This document shows, in pieces, positions 35,319 through 44,171 of a stretch of 64,000 nucleotides of DNA. Made by a program: the position numbers and the translations under genes. Source of the stretch: Pseudomonadota bacterium (lineage in GTDB: Bacteria > Pseudomonadota > Alphaproteobacteria > Sphingomonadales > Sphingomonadaceae); assembly GCA_021847605.1 (NCBI GenBank), contig JAJZQN010000004.1:1-64000 (forward strand), written 5' to 3'. The stretch's first letter is position 1. Each line of letters opens with the position of its first letter. A model generated the notes under the pieces. That model ran no database searches. It saw only the letters and a list, made by a program, of their open reading frames with translations, and was not told where the DNA came from.

Positions 35319-36046
35319 GAATATTCCACTCCGCTGGCAAGGACATAGCCCTCACCCCTCACAGTCAGTATGAGTTCGCTGCCGCCCGGTGCAGTCGCCA
35401 GTTTCTGACGCAGGCGGCTGACCTGAAGGTCGATAGTGCGGTCGAACGCGGCGGTGGCGCGCCGTTCGGGTAGCAGGGTTTCGCGGCCCAGCACGACATT
35501 GGGTTCCTCGATGAAGCGGCAGAGCAGCCGATATTCGGCCGAAGACAGCATCACCAGCCGGTCGTCCGGATCGATCAGGCGCCGCTGGACCAGATCGAGC
35601 CGCCAGGGACCGAAGCTGGCATGGCGCGGCGCTTCTCTGCGGGGTGGCGCCTCCCCGCCCCGGCTGCGGCGGAGCAGGTTGCGGATGCGGACCAGCAATT
35701 CACGCGGCTCAAAAGGTTTGGTCAGATAATCATCGGCGCCCAGTTCCAGCCCCAGCACCCGGTCGATCGCGCTGCCCCGCGCCGTGACCATGATGATCTG
35801 AACCTCCGACCCATCCGCGCGCAGTTCGCGACACAGGGACAGGCCGTCTCCATCAGGCAGATTGAGGTCGAGAACGATCAGATCGACCGCATTGTCCCGT
35901 AAGGTCTGACGTAGTTCGGCGGCATTGGCGGCGCCGAGCAGGCGATAATTTTCCTGTCGCAACTGGCCAAGGATGAGGTCGCGAATATCCGCATCGTCAT
36001 CGACCACCAATATGGTCGCGCCATGGGATGAAACGGAATCTGCCAT
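35315..36046 (-). CDS. OmpR-family response regulator
   Basis: The protein has 243 residues. The receiver domain has the acidic pair in VVDDDAD, phospho-acceptor Asp60 in LIVLDLNLPDG and Lys in LTKPFEPREL. The C-terminal winged helix is of the OmpR/PhoB type (VMLSSAEYRLLCRFIEEPNVVLGRETL, FDRTIDLQVSRLRQKL). It is transcribed with the kinase gene. Three 10-bp-spaced GATAC repeats 50 bp upstream suggest autoregulation and control of the divergent efflux operon. Confidence 0.93.
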   Translation of the reverse strand: MADSVSSHGATILVVDDDADIRDLILGQLRQENYRLLGAANAAELRQTLRDNAVDLIVLDLNLPDGDGLSLCRELRADGSEVQIIMVTARGSAIDRVLGLELGADDYLTKPFEPRELLVRIRNLLRRSRGGEAPPRREAPRHASFGPWRLDLVQRRLIDPDDRLVMLSSAEYRLLCRFIEEPNVVLGRETLLPERRATAAFDRTIDLQVSRLRQKLATAPGGSELILTVRGEGYVLASGVEYS

Positions 36047-36097
36047 CAGCCAGTCCTAGCGGCGGGACAGGCGACTGTCTGCGCCGATGCGCGGGAT

Positions 36098-36123
36098 GAT
36101 ACAGGCTGATACAAAGCGATACG
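36098..36123. promoter_or_regulatory. three GATAC(A/G) repeats at 10-bp period
   Basis: GATACA at 36098, GATACA at 36108 and GATACG at 36118 are in exact 10-bp register, the usual arrangement for tandem OmpR-family binding. They lie in the 299-bp gap between the response regulator and the RND pump. The rest of that gap (36124-36345) is C-rich near the pump start and shows nothing else clear. Confidence 0.55.
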
Positions 36124-36345
36124 AGACATAGGCATGGCGCAACAGTTTGAACCGATCGGAAAATAAGTTCCACTATCATGTGACAGGCAAAAAATTGATG
36201 AGGGCAGGGTCGGCACCCCTAGCCGACGCCAGTCGGAGTGCTTGCCGCGCGCCTCGTTCGCTTGGCCCCATCCCCCTCCCCCGCCCGGCGGCGGTGTGCG
36301 TGGCGAGCCTCCCTCTGGTTTCTCAAGGATTTGCACCGGAAACCC

Positions 36346-37482
36346 ATGCGTTCGCCCCACTCCCTTCGTCACAGCCTTCGGGTCGCGCCGCTGGCGCTGT
36401 GCATCATGATCGCCGCCTGCGGACAGCAAAAGCCGCCGCAGAAGGGACCGACGGAAGTGGGCGTGGTGACGTTGACGGCGGGCAATGTAACGGTAGCAAC
36501 CGAATTACCGGGGCGGACCGTATCGACGATGATGTCGGAAGTCCGGCCGCAGGTCGCCGGCCTTATCAAGAAACGGTTGTTCACCGAGGGGCAGATGGTG
36601 AGCGCGGGGCAGCCGCTGTATGAAATCGATCAGCGGCTGTATCGCGCAACGCGCGACGAGGCTCTGGCGACGCTGGCCAGCGCGCAGGCCAATGCGGTCG
36701 CGACGCAGGCCCGCGCCACGCGGTACAAGAGCCTGGGCGAAACGGAAGCCGTCAGCGCGCAGGATCGCGACGATGTGATCGCCACCGCCCGTCAGGCGCA
36801 GGCCGCCGTGCAACAGGCCCGCGCGACGTTGCAGACGAGCAACGTCAATCTGGAATTCACGCTGGTACGGGCGCCGATCGGTGGACGGATCGGCCGGACG
36901 CTCTTTACGCCGGGCGCGCTGGTGACGGCGAGTCAGGCCGACCCGCTGACCACCATCCAGCAACTCGACCCCATCTATGTCGACATCACCCAGTCGAGCA
37001 GCCAGTTGTTGCAACTGAGGAAATCTCTGGCGGCGGGCAAGACGTTGGCGGCAAGCGCCACGGTGAAGCTGAAGCTGGAAGACGGCAGCGATTATCCGCA
37101 GGAAGGCCGGATCGAATTCGCAGAGCCGATCGTCGATGTGAATAGCGGCACCGTGACCCTGCGTGCGCGCTTCCCCAACCCCGACGGCCTGTTGATGCCC
37201 GGCATGTTCGTGCGCGCGATCGCACCACAATCGGTCGTGCCGAACGCCATATTGGCGCCGCAGCAGGGCATTGCCCGCGATCCCAAGGGCAATGCCACCG
37301 CGCTGGTCGTGACCAAGGCGAACAAGGTCGAGCGTCGCACGGTGACGGCTGCACAGGCCATTGGCGACAAATGGCTGATTACCGATGGGCTGAAGGCCGG
37401 AGATCGCCTGATCGTCGAGGGCACGGACAAGGTTCGGCCAGACGATACGGTAAAGCCCGTCGCAGTCGCGGCTGCGAAGTAG
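36346..37482 (+). CDS. RND efflux periplasmic adaptor (membrane fusion protein)
   Basis: The protein has 378 residues from ATG 36346; an open extension upstream lacks a signal. The lipoprotein signal peptide ends IMIAACGQQ. The HlyD/AcrA organisation is clear: lipoyl half-motifs (VRPQVAGLIKKRLFTEGQMVSAGQPLYEID and LVRAPIGGRIGRTL), a helical hairpin between them (about 95-165), then the beta-barrel and membrane-proximal domains. It links inner-membrane pump and outer-membrane channel. The pump gene starts 10 bp after it. Confidence 0.93.
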   Translation: MRSPHSLRHSLRVAPLALCIMIAACGQQKPPQKGPTEVGVVTLTAGNVTVATELPGRTVSTMMSEVRPQVAGLIKKRLFTEGQMVSAGQPLYEIDQRLYRATRDEALATLASAQANAVATQARATRYKSLGETEAVSAQDRDDVIATARQAQAAVQQARATLQTSNVNLEFTLVRAPIGGRIGRTLFTPGALVTASQADPLTTIQQLDPIYVDITQSSSQLLQLRKSLAAGKTLAASATVKLKLEDGSDYPQEGRIEFAEPIVDVNSGTVTLRARFPNPDGLLMPGMFVRAIAPQSVVPNAILAPQQGIARDPKGNATALVVTKANKVERRTVTAAQAIGDKWLITDGLKAGDRLIVEGTDKVRPDDTVKPVAVAAAK

Positions 37483-37492
37483 GAGCGGACCC

Positions 37493-40400
37493 TTGCTGAG
37501 CCGTTATTTCATCGACCGCCCGATCTTTGCCTGGGTTATCGCCATCGGCATCATGATGGCGGGCTTAGGCGCGATGCTGTCGCTGCCTATCGCTCAATAT
37601 CCCGACATCGCGCCTCCGGGAGTGGGGATCAGCGCCACCTATCCCGGTGCGTCGGCCGAAACGGTCGAAACCAGCGTCACCCAGATCATCGAGCAACAGC
37701 TGACCGGCATTGACGGTCTGCTCTATTTCTCCTCATCGTCCAGCGCCACCGGCCAGTCGCGCATTACCGTCACGCTGCAAAAGGGCGTCGATCCCGACAC
37801 CGCGCAGGTGCAGGTGCAGAACCGCGTGCAGGAAGCGTTGAGCCGCCTGCCCAATGCGGTGCAGCAGCAAGGGCTGCGCGTTACCAAGCAACAGACCGAC
37901 TTCCTGATGCTGGTGGGCATTTACGACGAGACGGATACCGCGACGCAGGCCGACATCGCCGACTATCTGGTCAATAATTTTCAGGATTCGATCGCGCGCA
38001 TCAACGGCATCGGCGCCACCCAGATTTTCGGATCGCAATATGCGATGCGGATATGGCTGGACCCCTATAAGCTCGCCGCCGTCCAATTGATGCCGTCCGA
38101 CGTCGAAACCGCCATCCGGGCGCAGAATGTCGAAGTGTCGGCCGGGCAGATCGGTGCAGACCCCGCGCCCGCCGGACAGCAGATCAACGCCACGGTAACG
38201 GCGCGTGCGCGTTTGCAGACGCCCGACCAGTTCAAGGCCATCGTGGTCAAGACGCAGAGCGACGGGTCGATCATCCACCTGTCCGATGTGGCCCGCGTCG
38301 AACTGGGCAATGAAAGCTATACCACGTCGGCCCGGATGAACGGCCATCCCGCATCGGGCATGGCGTTGCAGCTGGCGCCGGGGGCCGACGCCCTGAAAAC
38401 CGCCGAACTGGTGAAGGCCCGTGTCGAAGAATTGTCGGCGAACCTGCCGCACGGTTACAAGATCGCCTATCCGCGCGACACGACGCCTTTCATCAAGCTG
38501 TCGGTGGAAGAAGTCATCCACACGCTGATCGAAGCCGTCGTGCTGGTCGTGATCGTGATGTTCGTGTTCCTGCAAAGCTGGCGCGCGACGCTTGTCCCCG
38601 CGGTCGCGGTGCCGGTCGTGTTGCTGGGTACGTTCGGTATTCTGGCGCTGTTCGGCTATTCCATCAACACGCTGACTCTGTTCGGCATGGTTTTGTCCAT
38701 CGGTCTGCTGGTCGACGATGCGATCGTCGTGGTCGAGAATGTCGAACGTATCATGGAGGAGGAAGGTCTTTCTCCCCGCGATGCGACGATCAAATCGATG
38801 GAGGAAATCGGCAGCGCATTGGTCGGCATCGCGCTGGTCCTGTCGGCGGTGCTGTTGCCCATGGCCTTCTTCGGCGGATCGACCGGCGTTATCTATCGTC
38901 AGTTTTCCATCACCATCGTGTCGTCCATGCTGTTGTCGGTGGTGGTCGCGCTGATCCTGTCGCCCGCATTGTGCGCAACTCTGCTGAAGGCATCGGATCA
39001 GGAAAAGCGCCACAAGGGATGGGCGGGCAAGTTCAACCGCTGGTTCGAGCGGGTGACGGACGGCTATGTGCGGCGCACGAAGGGCGTGCTGAATCGCCGC
39101 AAGCTGTTCTGGGCCTTGTATGTTGTCGTACTGGCGGTGCTGGTTCTGCTGTTCGTGCGGTTGCCGTCCAGCTTCCTGCCGGTGGAGGATCAGGGGCAGG
39201 TCATGGTGCAGGTGACGTTGCCGTCCGGCGCGAAATCCAGTCGCACCGCCAATGTCATCGATCAGGTGCAGAATTATTTCCTGACCGATGAGAAGGATAA
39301 TACTGCCTACGCCTTCATCATGACCGGTTTCAGCTTTCAGGGTCAGGGCGAAAATGTGGGCCAGGGCTTCATCAATCTGGCGGACTGGAGCGACCGTAAA
39401 GGCGCCGCCAATACCGCCGCCAGCATTGCCGGGCGGACGACCAAACAACTCGCGGCGATCCGCGACGCCAAGGTTCTGGCCATGACACCGCCCGCCATTC
39501 GCGGCCTGGGCCAGTCGAACGGTTTCACCTTCGAATTGCTCAATAGCGGCGGCCTGCCGCGCGAACGCTTCCTCGAACTGCGCAACCAGTTGCTGGCGGC
39601 GGCGGCGAAAGATCCGATGCTGGCGGGCGTGCGCGCCGCGACGCTGGAAGATACGCCTCAGCTCAAAATCGATATCGACAATGAGAAGCTGGCCGTGCTG
39701 GGCCTGACTCAGGCGAATGTCGACGATGTGCTGAGTTCCGCATGGGGCAGCAGCTATATCAACGACTTCGTGGATCGTGGCCGCGTGAAGCGCGTCTATA
39801 TGCAGGCCGATGCCGCCTATCGCGCGCTGCCCAGCGACATCGACAACTGGATGGTGCGATCCACCAGCACGGGGCAGATGGTGCCTTTCTCCGCCTTTGC
39901 CACGACGCACTGGACCATGGGACCAAGCACAGTGGCGCGTTTCAACGGCCTGTCATCCTTTGAAATTCAGGGTCAGGCCAGCGAAGGCGCCAGCTCGGGC
40001 GAGGCGATGGACCGGATGGTCGAATTGCAGAAGCAACTGCCCGCCGGCACAAGCTATGCGTGGAGCGGCCTGTCCTATCAGGAACAGATTTCCGGGGGTC
40101 AGGCGCCGTTGCTCTATGGCCTGTCGGTGCTGGTCGTCTTCCTGTGCCTTGCGGCGCTGTATGAAAGCTGGTCGATACCGCTGGCGGTGCTGCTGGTCAT
40201 CCCGCTGGGTCTGGTGGGCGCGGTGATTGCGGTTTGGGCGCGCGGTCTGGAAAATAACATCTTCTTCCAGGTCGGATTGCTGACCACCATGGGTCTGGCC
40301 GCGAAGAACGCCATCCTGATCGTGGAATTTGCCGAAATGGCGCATAAGCAAGGCAAGAATGCACTGGAATCCGCGCTGGAGGCGGCGCGGCTACGCTTCC

Positions 40401-40648
40401 GTCCGATCCTGATGACCAGCCTCGCCTTCATCGCGGGCGTCATACCGCTGGCGATCGCAACCGGCGCCGGTGCGCAGAGCCGCGTGGCCATCGGCACGGC
40501 CGTGATCGGCGGCATGACGACGGCGACGCTGCTGGCGATCTTCTATGTGCCGCTCTTCTTCGTCACCATCGCCTGGTTGTTTGGCGCGGACAAGAAAAAG
40601 AAGGGCACGCCGCCTGGCGAAGCGCCTGAAGCGGGAGTGCCGGCATGA
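37493..40648 (+). CDS. RND multidrug efflux transporter, AcrB/MexB (HAE1) type
   Basis: The protein has 1051 residues with a TTG start (AGGAG nine bases upstream), giving the classic opening LSRYFIDRPIFAWVIAI. The proton relay is visible as the Asp pair in GLLVDDAIVVVENVERIMEE (TM4) and Lys in MGLAAKNAILIVEFA (TM10). The pore and docking domains are complete and twelve membrane helices can be drawn. It expels hydrophobic drugs or solvents from the periplasm and inner membrane with proton influx. The middle gene of a complete adaptor-pump-channel operon. Confidence 0.95.
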   Translation: MLSRYFIDRPIFAWVIAIGIMMAGLGAMLSLPIAQYPDIAPPGVGISATYPGASAETVETSVTQIIEQQLTGIDGLLYFSSSSSATGQSRITVTLQKGVDPDTAQVQVQNRVQEALSRLPNAVQQQGLRVTKQQTDFLMLVGIYDETDTATQADIADYLVNNFQDSIARINGIGATQIFGSQYAMRIWLDPYKLAAVQLMPSDVETAIRAQNVEVSAGQIGADPAPAGQQINATVTARARLQTPDQFKAIVVKTQSDGSIIHLSDVARVELGNESYTTSARMNGHPASGMALQLAPGADALKTAELVKARVEELSANLPHGYKIAYPRDTTPFIKLSVEEVIHTLIEAVVLVVIVMFVFLQSWRATLVPAVAVPVVLLGTFGILALFGYSINTLTLFGMVLSIGLLVDDAIVVVENVERIMEEEGLSPRDATIKSMEEIGSALVGIALVLSAVLLPMAFFGGSTGVIYRQFSITIVSSMLLSVVVALILSPALCATLLKASDQEKRHKGWAGKFNRWFERVTDGYVRRTKGVLNRRKLFWALYVVVLAVLVLLFVRLPSSFLPVEDQGQVMVQVTLPSGAKSSRTANVIDQVQNYFLTDEKDNTAYAFIMTGFSFQGQGENVGQGFINLADWSDRKGAANTAASIAGRTTKQLAAIRDAKVLAMTPPAIRGLGQSNGFTFELLNSGGLPRERFLELRNQLLAAAAKDPMLAGVRAATLEDTPQLKIDIDNEKLAVLGLTQANVDDVLSSAWGSSYINDFVDRGRVKRVYMQADAAYRALPSDIDNWMVRSTSTGQMVPFSAFATTHWTMGPSTVARFNGLSSFEIQGQASEGASSGEAMDRMVELQKQLPAGTSYAWSGLSYQEQISGGQAPLLYGLSVLVVFLCLAALYESWSIPLAVLLVIPLGLVGAVIAVWARGLENNIFFQVGLLTTMGLAAKNAILIVEFAEMAHKQGKNALESALEAARLRFRPILMTSLAFIAGVIPLAIATGAGAQSRVAIGTAVIGGMTTATLLAIFYVPLFFVTIAWLFGADKKKKGTPPGEAPEAGVPA

Positions 40649-42009
40649 CCCGGAAACTGATCCCCCTGCTCCCCGCGCTGATGCTGGGCGCGTGCAACAT
40701 GGCGCCGACCTATGTGCGACCGGCCGCGCCCGTTCCGGCGGCGCTGCCCACGGGTGAAGCCTATGCGCCGGGACAGGCCGGCCCCGCAGGACTGCCCTGG
40801 ACGCAGTTGGTGGCGGATGCCCGGCTCAAGACGATCGTCGAACGGGCGCTGACCAATAATCGCGACCTGCGCGCGACGCTGGCCAATGTGCAATCGGCCC
40901 GCGCGCAATATCGGGTGCAGCGCGCATCGCTGTTCCCCGCACTAACAGGCGATGCCGGTGCGAGTTTCAGCCGCCAGAATGGCAACTGGCAGAATAGCTA
41001 TAGCGTCGATTCCGGTTTCAGTGCGTTCGAGATCGATCTGTTCGGGCGGGTGCGTAACCTGACGCAATCGGCGCTCGAAACCTATCTGGCGACGGAGGAA
41101 GGCGCACGGTCTACGCGCATCACGCTGATCGCGGAAACCGCGACCGCCTATGCCACGCTGGCCGCAGATCAGGAATTGCTGGCCCTGTCGCGCGAAACGC
41201 AGGCGAGCGCAGAGCGCACGCTAGCGCTGACGAAATCGCTCAATGCTGCGGGTCTGGCCGGGAAGCTGGACGTGCATCAGGCCGAAACGACGGTGGAGCA
41301 GGCGGCGTCCGATGTCGCCGCCAATGTGACGCAGGTGGCGCAGGACCGCAACGCGCTGGACCTGCTGGCCGGTGCGCCGGTCGAGACGGCATTGTTGCCG
41401 ACATCTCTGGCCGACCTGACACAGGGCATCGAAAAGGTGCCGGCGGGCCTGTCGTCCGACATATTGCTCCAGCGACCCGACGTGCTTCAGGCGGAGCATG
41501 AGCTAAAGGCCGCCAATGCCGACATTGGTGCTGCGCGCGCGGCGATGTTCCCCCGCATCAGCCTGACCAGCGCGATTGGCTTTGCCAGCACGGCGCTGTC
41601 GTCGCTGTTCGATGGCGATGCCTTTGCCTGGTCGGCCAGTCCGTCGGCGAGCATGCCGATCTTTGGCGGCACGGCACGCGGCAATCTGGATTACAGCAAG
41701 GCGCAGCGGGACATGTATGTCGCGCAATATGAAGGCGCGATCCAGACGGCGTTCCGGGAAGTGTCGGACGCGCTGGCCCGCGAAGGGACGATCGATGCGC
41801 AAGTGGCAGCGCAGCAGCGATTGGTGACGGCAAGCGGCAACGCCTATGATCTGGCGGATCAGCGCTATCGGGCGGGGATCGACACTTTCCTCAACGCGCT
41901 GACCAGCCAGCGCAGCCTTTACAGTGCGCGGCAGTCGGCGATTGCGACGCAACTGGCATTGGTGAGCAACCGCATCCTTCTGTACAGAGTGATCGGGGCG
42001 GATCAGTAA
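40645..42009 (+). CDS. outer-membrane efflux channel, NodT/OprM family
   Basis: The protein has 454 residues, starting at an ATGA overlap with the pump gene. The lipobox is LMLGACNMAPTY (Cys about residue 16). The TolC-like repeats are visible, with LPWTQLVADARLKTIVERALTNNRDLR, and SSDILLQRPDVLQAEHELKAANADIGAARAAMFPRISL typical of the NodT family. It forms the outer-membrane exit duct of the tripartite pump. Confidence 0.94.
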   Translation: MTRKLIPLLPALMLGACNMAPTYVRPAAPVPAALPTGEAYAPGQAGPAGLPWTQLVADARLKTIVERALTNNRDLRATLANVQSARAQYRVQRASLFPALTGDAGASFSRQNGNWQNSYSVDSGFSAFEIDLFGRVRNLTQSALETYLATEEGARSTRITLIAETATAYATLAADQELLALSRETQASAERTLALTKSLNAAGLAGKLDVHQAETTVEQAASDVAANVTQVAQDRNALDLLAGAPVETALLPTSLADLTQGIEKVPAGLSSDILLQRPDVLQAEHELKAANADIGAARAAMFPRISLTSAIGFASTALSSLFDGDAFAWSASPSASMPIFGGTARGNLDYSKAQRDMYVAQYEGAIQTAFREVSDALAREGTIDAQVAAQQRLVTASGNAYDLADQRYRAGIDTFLNALTSQRSLYSARQSAIATQLALVSNRILLYRVIGADQ

Positions 42010-42243
42010 GTATCGCCAGCGTCATTTCTCCTCTTTTCCTTCGGCCCTCGCAGGTATAAGCTGAAGGTAGAAAAAGAAGGGAGAGGGCCATGCTGTTTCT
42101 GGCACGGTGTCTGGATTGGATTTGCCTGGCATTCATGGCAGGCGCGCAGGATGAAGTGCGCCTCAATCAGTTGATTTGCCCTTTGGCGCGACCCCGTCAC
42201 CATCAAGATGTGGAATAGCGGCAGGCCGAAAGTGGTGCGGGCC
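42010..42243. other. gap after efflux operon; possible 42-residue ORF
   Basis: No clear gene. A short frame at 42090-42218 (+) starts ATG with GGGAGAGG just upstream and encodes a hydrophobic start (MLFLARCLDWICLAFMAG), but it has no recognisable relatives and may be chance. An imperfect 8-bp inverted repeat CCTTCGGC...GCTGAAGG near 42041-42070 has no T-tract. The segment 42272-42430 is also without a clear gene on either strand. Confidence 0.3.
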
Positions 42244-42271
42244 AAAAAAAAGGCCGATCCGAAGACCAGCC
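42244..42271 (-). terminator. rho-independent terminator, minus strand
   Basis: Read on the minus strand, an 8-bp stem with two G-T pairs (GGCTGGTC/GATCGGCC) closed by a TTCG tetraloop is followed directly by eight T. It lies downstream of the MFS pseudogene and was probably its terminator. Confidence 0.85.
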
Positions 42272-42429
42272 CTTTGAAGTTTTTAGGAGAGGATGCCTGA
42301 AAGGCAGGTTCTTTCTCACTTATTTGCGCCCATGCTGCAAGTGCGAACGTGATTTGTGCGATTGCAAAAATTGCATTCGAAAGGTGAATGCGAGCTTTCC
42401 GTAGCGTTGTTACGGATGAACGGCTTCTC

Positions 42430-42870
42430 GAAATTGCGCGCCGCAATTGCCACATTCGAACGCGAATCGAAGCAATGGCAGCCAGAATCAGTGTCCCGCT
42501 GCAAAGGCCATGGTCCTGATCGGTTCGCCGGGAAAGAAAGCCTTCATGATCGATCCCATCACCATCGCGACCAGCAATTGTGGCACCAGGACAAGGATGT
42601 TGAACAGCCCCATATAACGCCCATCTTGCCGGGCGGCAGGCTGGCGCACCGAGCAGGAAATAGGGTCGACGGCGGACAAGACGGCCAATCCATGTTCGGT
42701 CCGACATATGTCCGGTAACGGGCTGCATCAGCAGGCCGGGATGCCGGAACCGAGCGACTGGAAGACGCGGCTCATATTCGCAATTTGCAACGCGAAACCG
42801 ATCTGAATGCCGAGGAAACCGAAGCTGATGTTCCACAACCCGGCCGCACCCTGACGGGGCTTGTCCATGC
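42430..42870 (-). pseudogene. remnant of a sugar MFS transporter
   Basis: Four pieces of one transporter lie in the correct order but in different frames. The intact start MDKPRQGAAGLWNISFGFLG runs to RVFQSLG (42870 to about 42740). A second piece has GLLMQPVTGHMSDRTW and RRRPYFLLGA, the loop 2-3 motif. A third has YMGLFNILVLVPQLLVAMVMG and FFPGEPIRTMAFAAG from near the C-terminus, and a last piece reads LILAAIASIRVRM. Two-thirds of the gene, including the middle helices, is missing. The pattern matches sugar:proton MFS permeases found beside glycoside operons in sphingomonads. Confidence 0.8.
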
Positions 42871-43155
42871 CATTCCCTTCCCGTCCCGCGCGGCCGGCCT
42901 TTCGCCGCCTGCGCCAAGCATGCAGCGCTGGCATGGACCGGACGAACAGGCATGCCATGCATTCCTATTCATTCGGGCCAGCCTACCCCTTTGGTCGTAG
43001 GGCAGATCCCACCTATTTTGCCAATGTCATGGAATATAGGCCTTTTATCAAAGGCGTGGGTTGCGACAGCGGTGACGAACCTGAAGACTGACTCTTGATC
43101 CCGGGTGATTTACCGGTAAATTGTCCGGCATAAGATATAACAGGGAGAGTCGAGG
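42871..43155. other. upstream region of the keto-glycoside operon
   Basis: Apart from the palindrome at 43108, this stretch shows a possible -10 (TATAAC at 43136) and no gene. It separates the decayed minus-strand transporter from the plus-strand operon, so it was probably a shared divergent promoter before the transporter decayed. Confidence 0.4.
43108..43121. promoter_or_regulatory. palindrome ATTTACCGGTAAAT, probable LacI-type operator
   Basis: A perfect 14-bp dyad with central CG lies 35 bp before the small ORF at 43156 and just before a possible -10 (TATAAC, 43136). The LacI gene at 48208 in the same operon is the natural binding partner. Confidence 0.6.
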
Positions 43156-43263
43156 ATGTGCGCAAAAGCCTACCTCCGGCTGCTGATGGTAGCAGGGATG
43201 CAGACAGGGAATGCCTCTGGCAACTATTCCCCCATATCATATGCTATGGAGACGACGGCATGA
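43156..43263 (+). CDS. 35-residue leader ORF coupled to the first TIM-barrel gene
   Basis: An ATG with a strong ribosome binding site (AGGGAGAGTCGAGG) opens a frame of 35 codons whose TGA overlaps the ATG of the next gene (ATGA at 43260). This is the same coupling used through the rest of the operon. The peptide (MCAKAYLRLLMVAGMQ then a polar tail ending METTA) has no recognised relatives. It could be a leader that loads ribosomes for the next gene or a small protein. Missed easily because of its length. Confidence 0.45.
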   Translation: MCAKAYLRLLMVAGMQTGNASGNYSPISYAMETTA

Positions 43264-44171
43264 GCCTGTCGCGGCGGGGCATGTTGGCATCGGGCTTGAC
43301 CGCCATGATGGTGTCGACCGTTGCCACAGCCGGAAGGCGTGTTTCCAACGCCGCCCATTTCTCCCTTGGCTACGCACCGCATGAAGGCAGCTTTGCCAGC
43401 CGTGGCGGCTTGCTGGAACAGATTGCCTATGCCGCCGATCAGGGCTTTCGCGCCTGGGAGGATAATGAAGCGCAGTCCCGTCCGGTCGCGCAGCAGGAAG
43501 CCATGGCGCGCGCCTTGGCGCAGCGGGGCATGACCATGGGTGTCTTCGTCGCCAGCATGCCGCGATGGTCGGAGTTCCGCCCCTTGCTGGGCAGTAATGA
43601 CGGCGATGAGCGGGAAGCGTTTCTGAAGGATGTCAAAGGTTCGATAGAGGTCGCCAAGCGACTGAACGCCACGCATATGACGGTCGTCACCGGCTTCATG
43701 GACCGCAAGGTGCCGCCCAATATCCAGACCGGGCGCATAATCGATTGCATGCGCCGTGCCGGGGATATTGTAGCGCCGCACGGGCTGACGCTGGTGATGG
43801 AGCCGCTCAACACCCGGACCAATCATCCCGGCGTCTATATGCAGTCGATTGGCGACGGCTATGCCGTGGCGCGGGGCGCGAACAGTCCCGGCGTCAAGAT
43901 ATTGGCGGACCTTTATCATGAGCAGATTCAGTCGGGCAATCTGATCCCGACGCTCGACGCCTGCTGGTCGGAGATCGGCTATATCCAGTTTGGCGACAAT
44001 CCGGGCCGCAATGAGCCGGGTACGGGCGAGATCAACTATGGGAATGTCGTCCGCTGGCTGCGCGGGCGGAGCTATGCCGGGGTCATCGGCATGGAACATG
44101 GCAATTCACTGAAAGGACGCGAAGGCGAAGATCGACTGATCGCCGCCTATCGTGCGATCGACAGTCAATGA
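43260..44171 (+). CDS. Tat-exported TIM-barrel isomerase, hydroxypyruvate isomerase-like
   Basis: The protein has 303 residues from ATG 43260. A twin-arginine signal (SLSRRGMLASGLTAMMVST) directs export. The body is an AP-endonuclease-2-type TIM barrel. Metal-site residues of the Hyi group are in place: Glu in LVMEPLNTRTNH, Asp and His in LADLYHEQ, the block FGDNPGRNEPGTGEINY, and Glu in IGMEHG. Cytoplasmic Hyi acts on hydroxypyruvate; an exported version beside a glucoside dehydrogenase more likely handles a 3-keto-sugar (epimerisation or elimination). That role is inference. Confidence 0.85.
   Translation: MSLSRRGMLASGLTAMMVSTVATAGRRVSNAAHFSLGYAPHEGSFASRGGLLEQIAYAADQGFRAWEDNEAQSRPVAQQEAMARALAQRGMTMGVFVASMPRWSEFRPLLGSNDGDEREAFLKDVKGSIEVAKRLNATHMTVVTGFMDRKVPPNIQTGRIIDCMRRAGDIVAPHGLTLVMEPLNTRTNHPGVYMQSIGDGYAVARGANSPGVKILADLYHEQIQSGNLIPTLDACWSEIGYIQFGDNPGRNEPGTGEINYGNVVRWLRGRSYAGVIGMEHGNSLKGREGEDRLIAAYRAIDSQ

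Noticed and set aside
37733-39910. 725-codon open frame opposite the RND pump gene
   Set aside because: It is rich in His, Gln, Arg and Asp with no domain pattern, and it lies wholly inside a clear AcrB-type gene.
42003-42962. 319-codon open frame on the minus strand
   Set aside because: It mixes frames of the broken MFS transporter with non-coding DNA. Its middle shows only a fragment of the transporter, so it is treated as part of a pseudogene, not as a gene.
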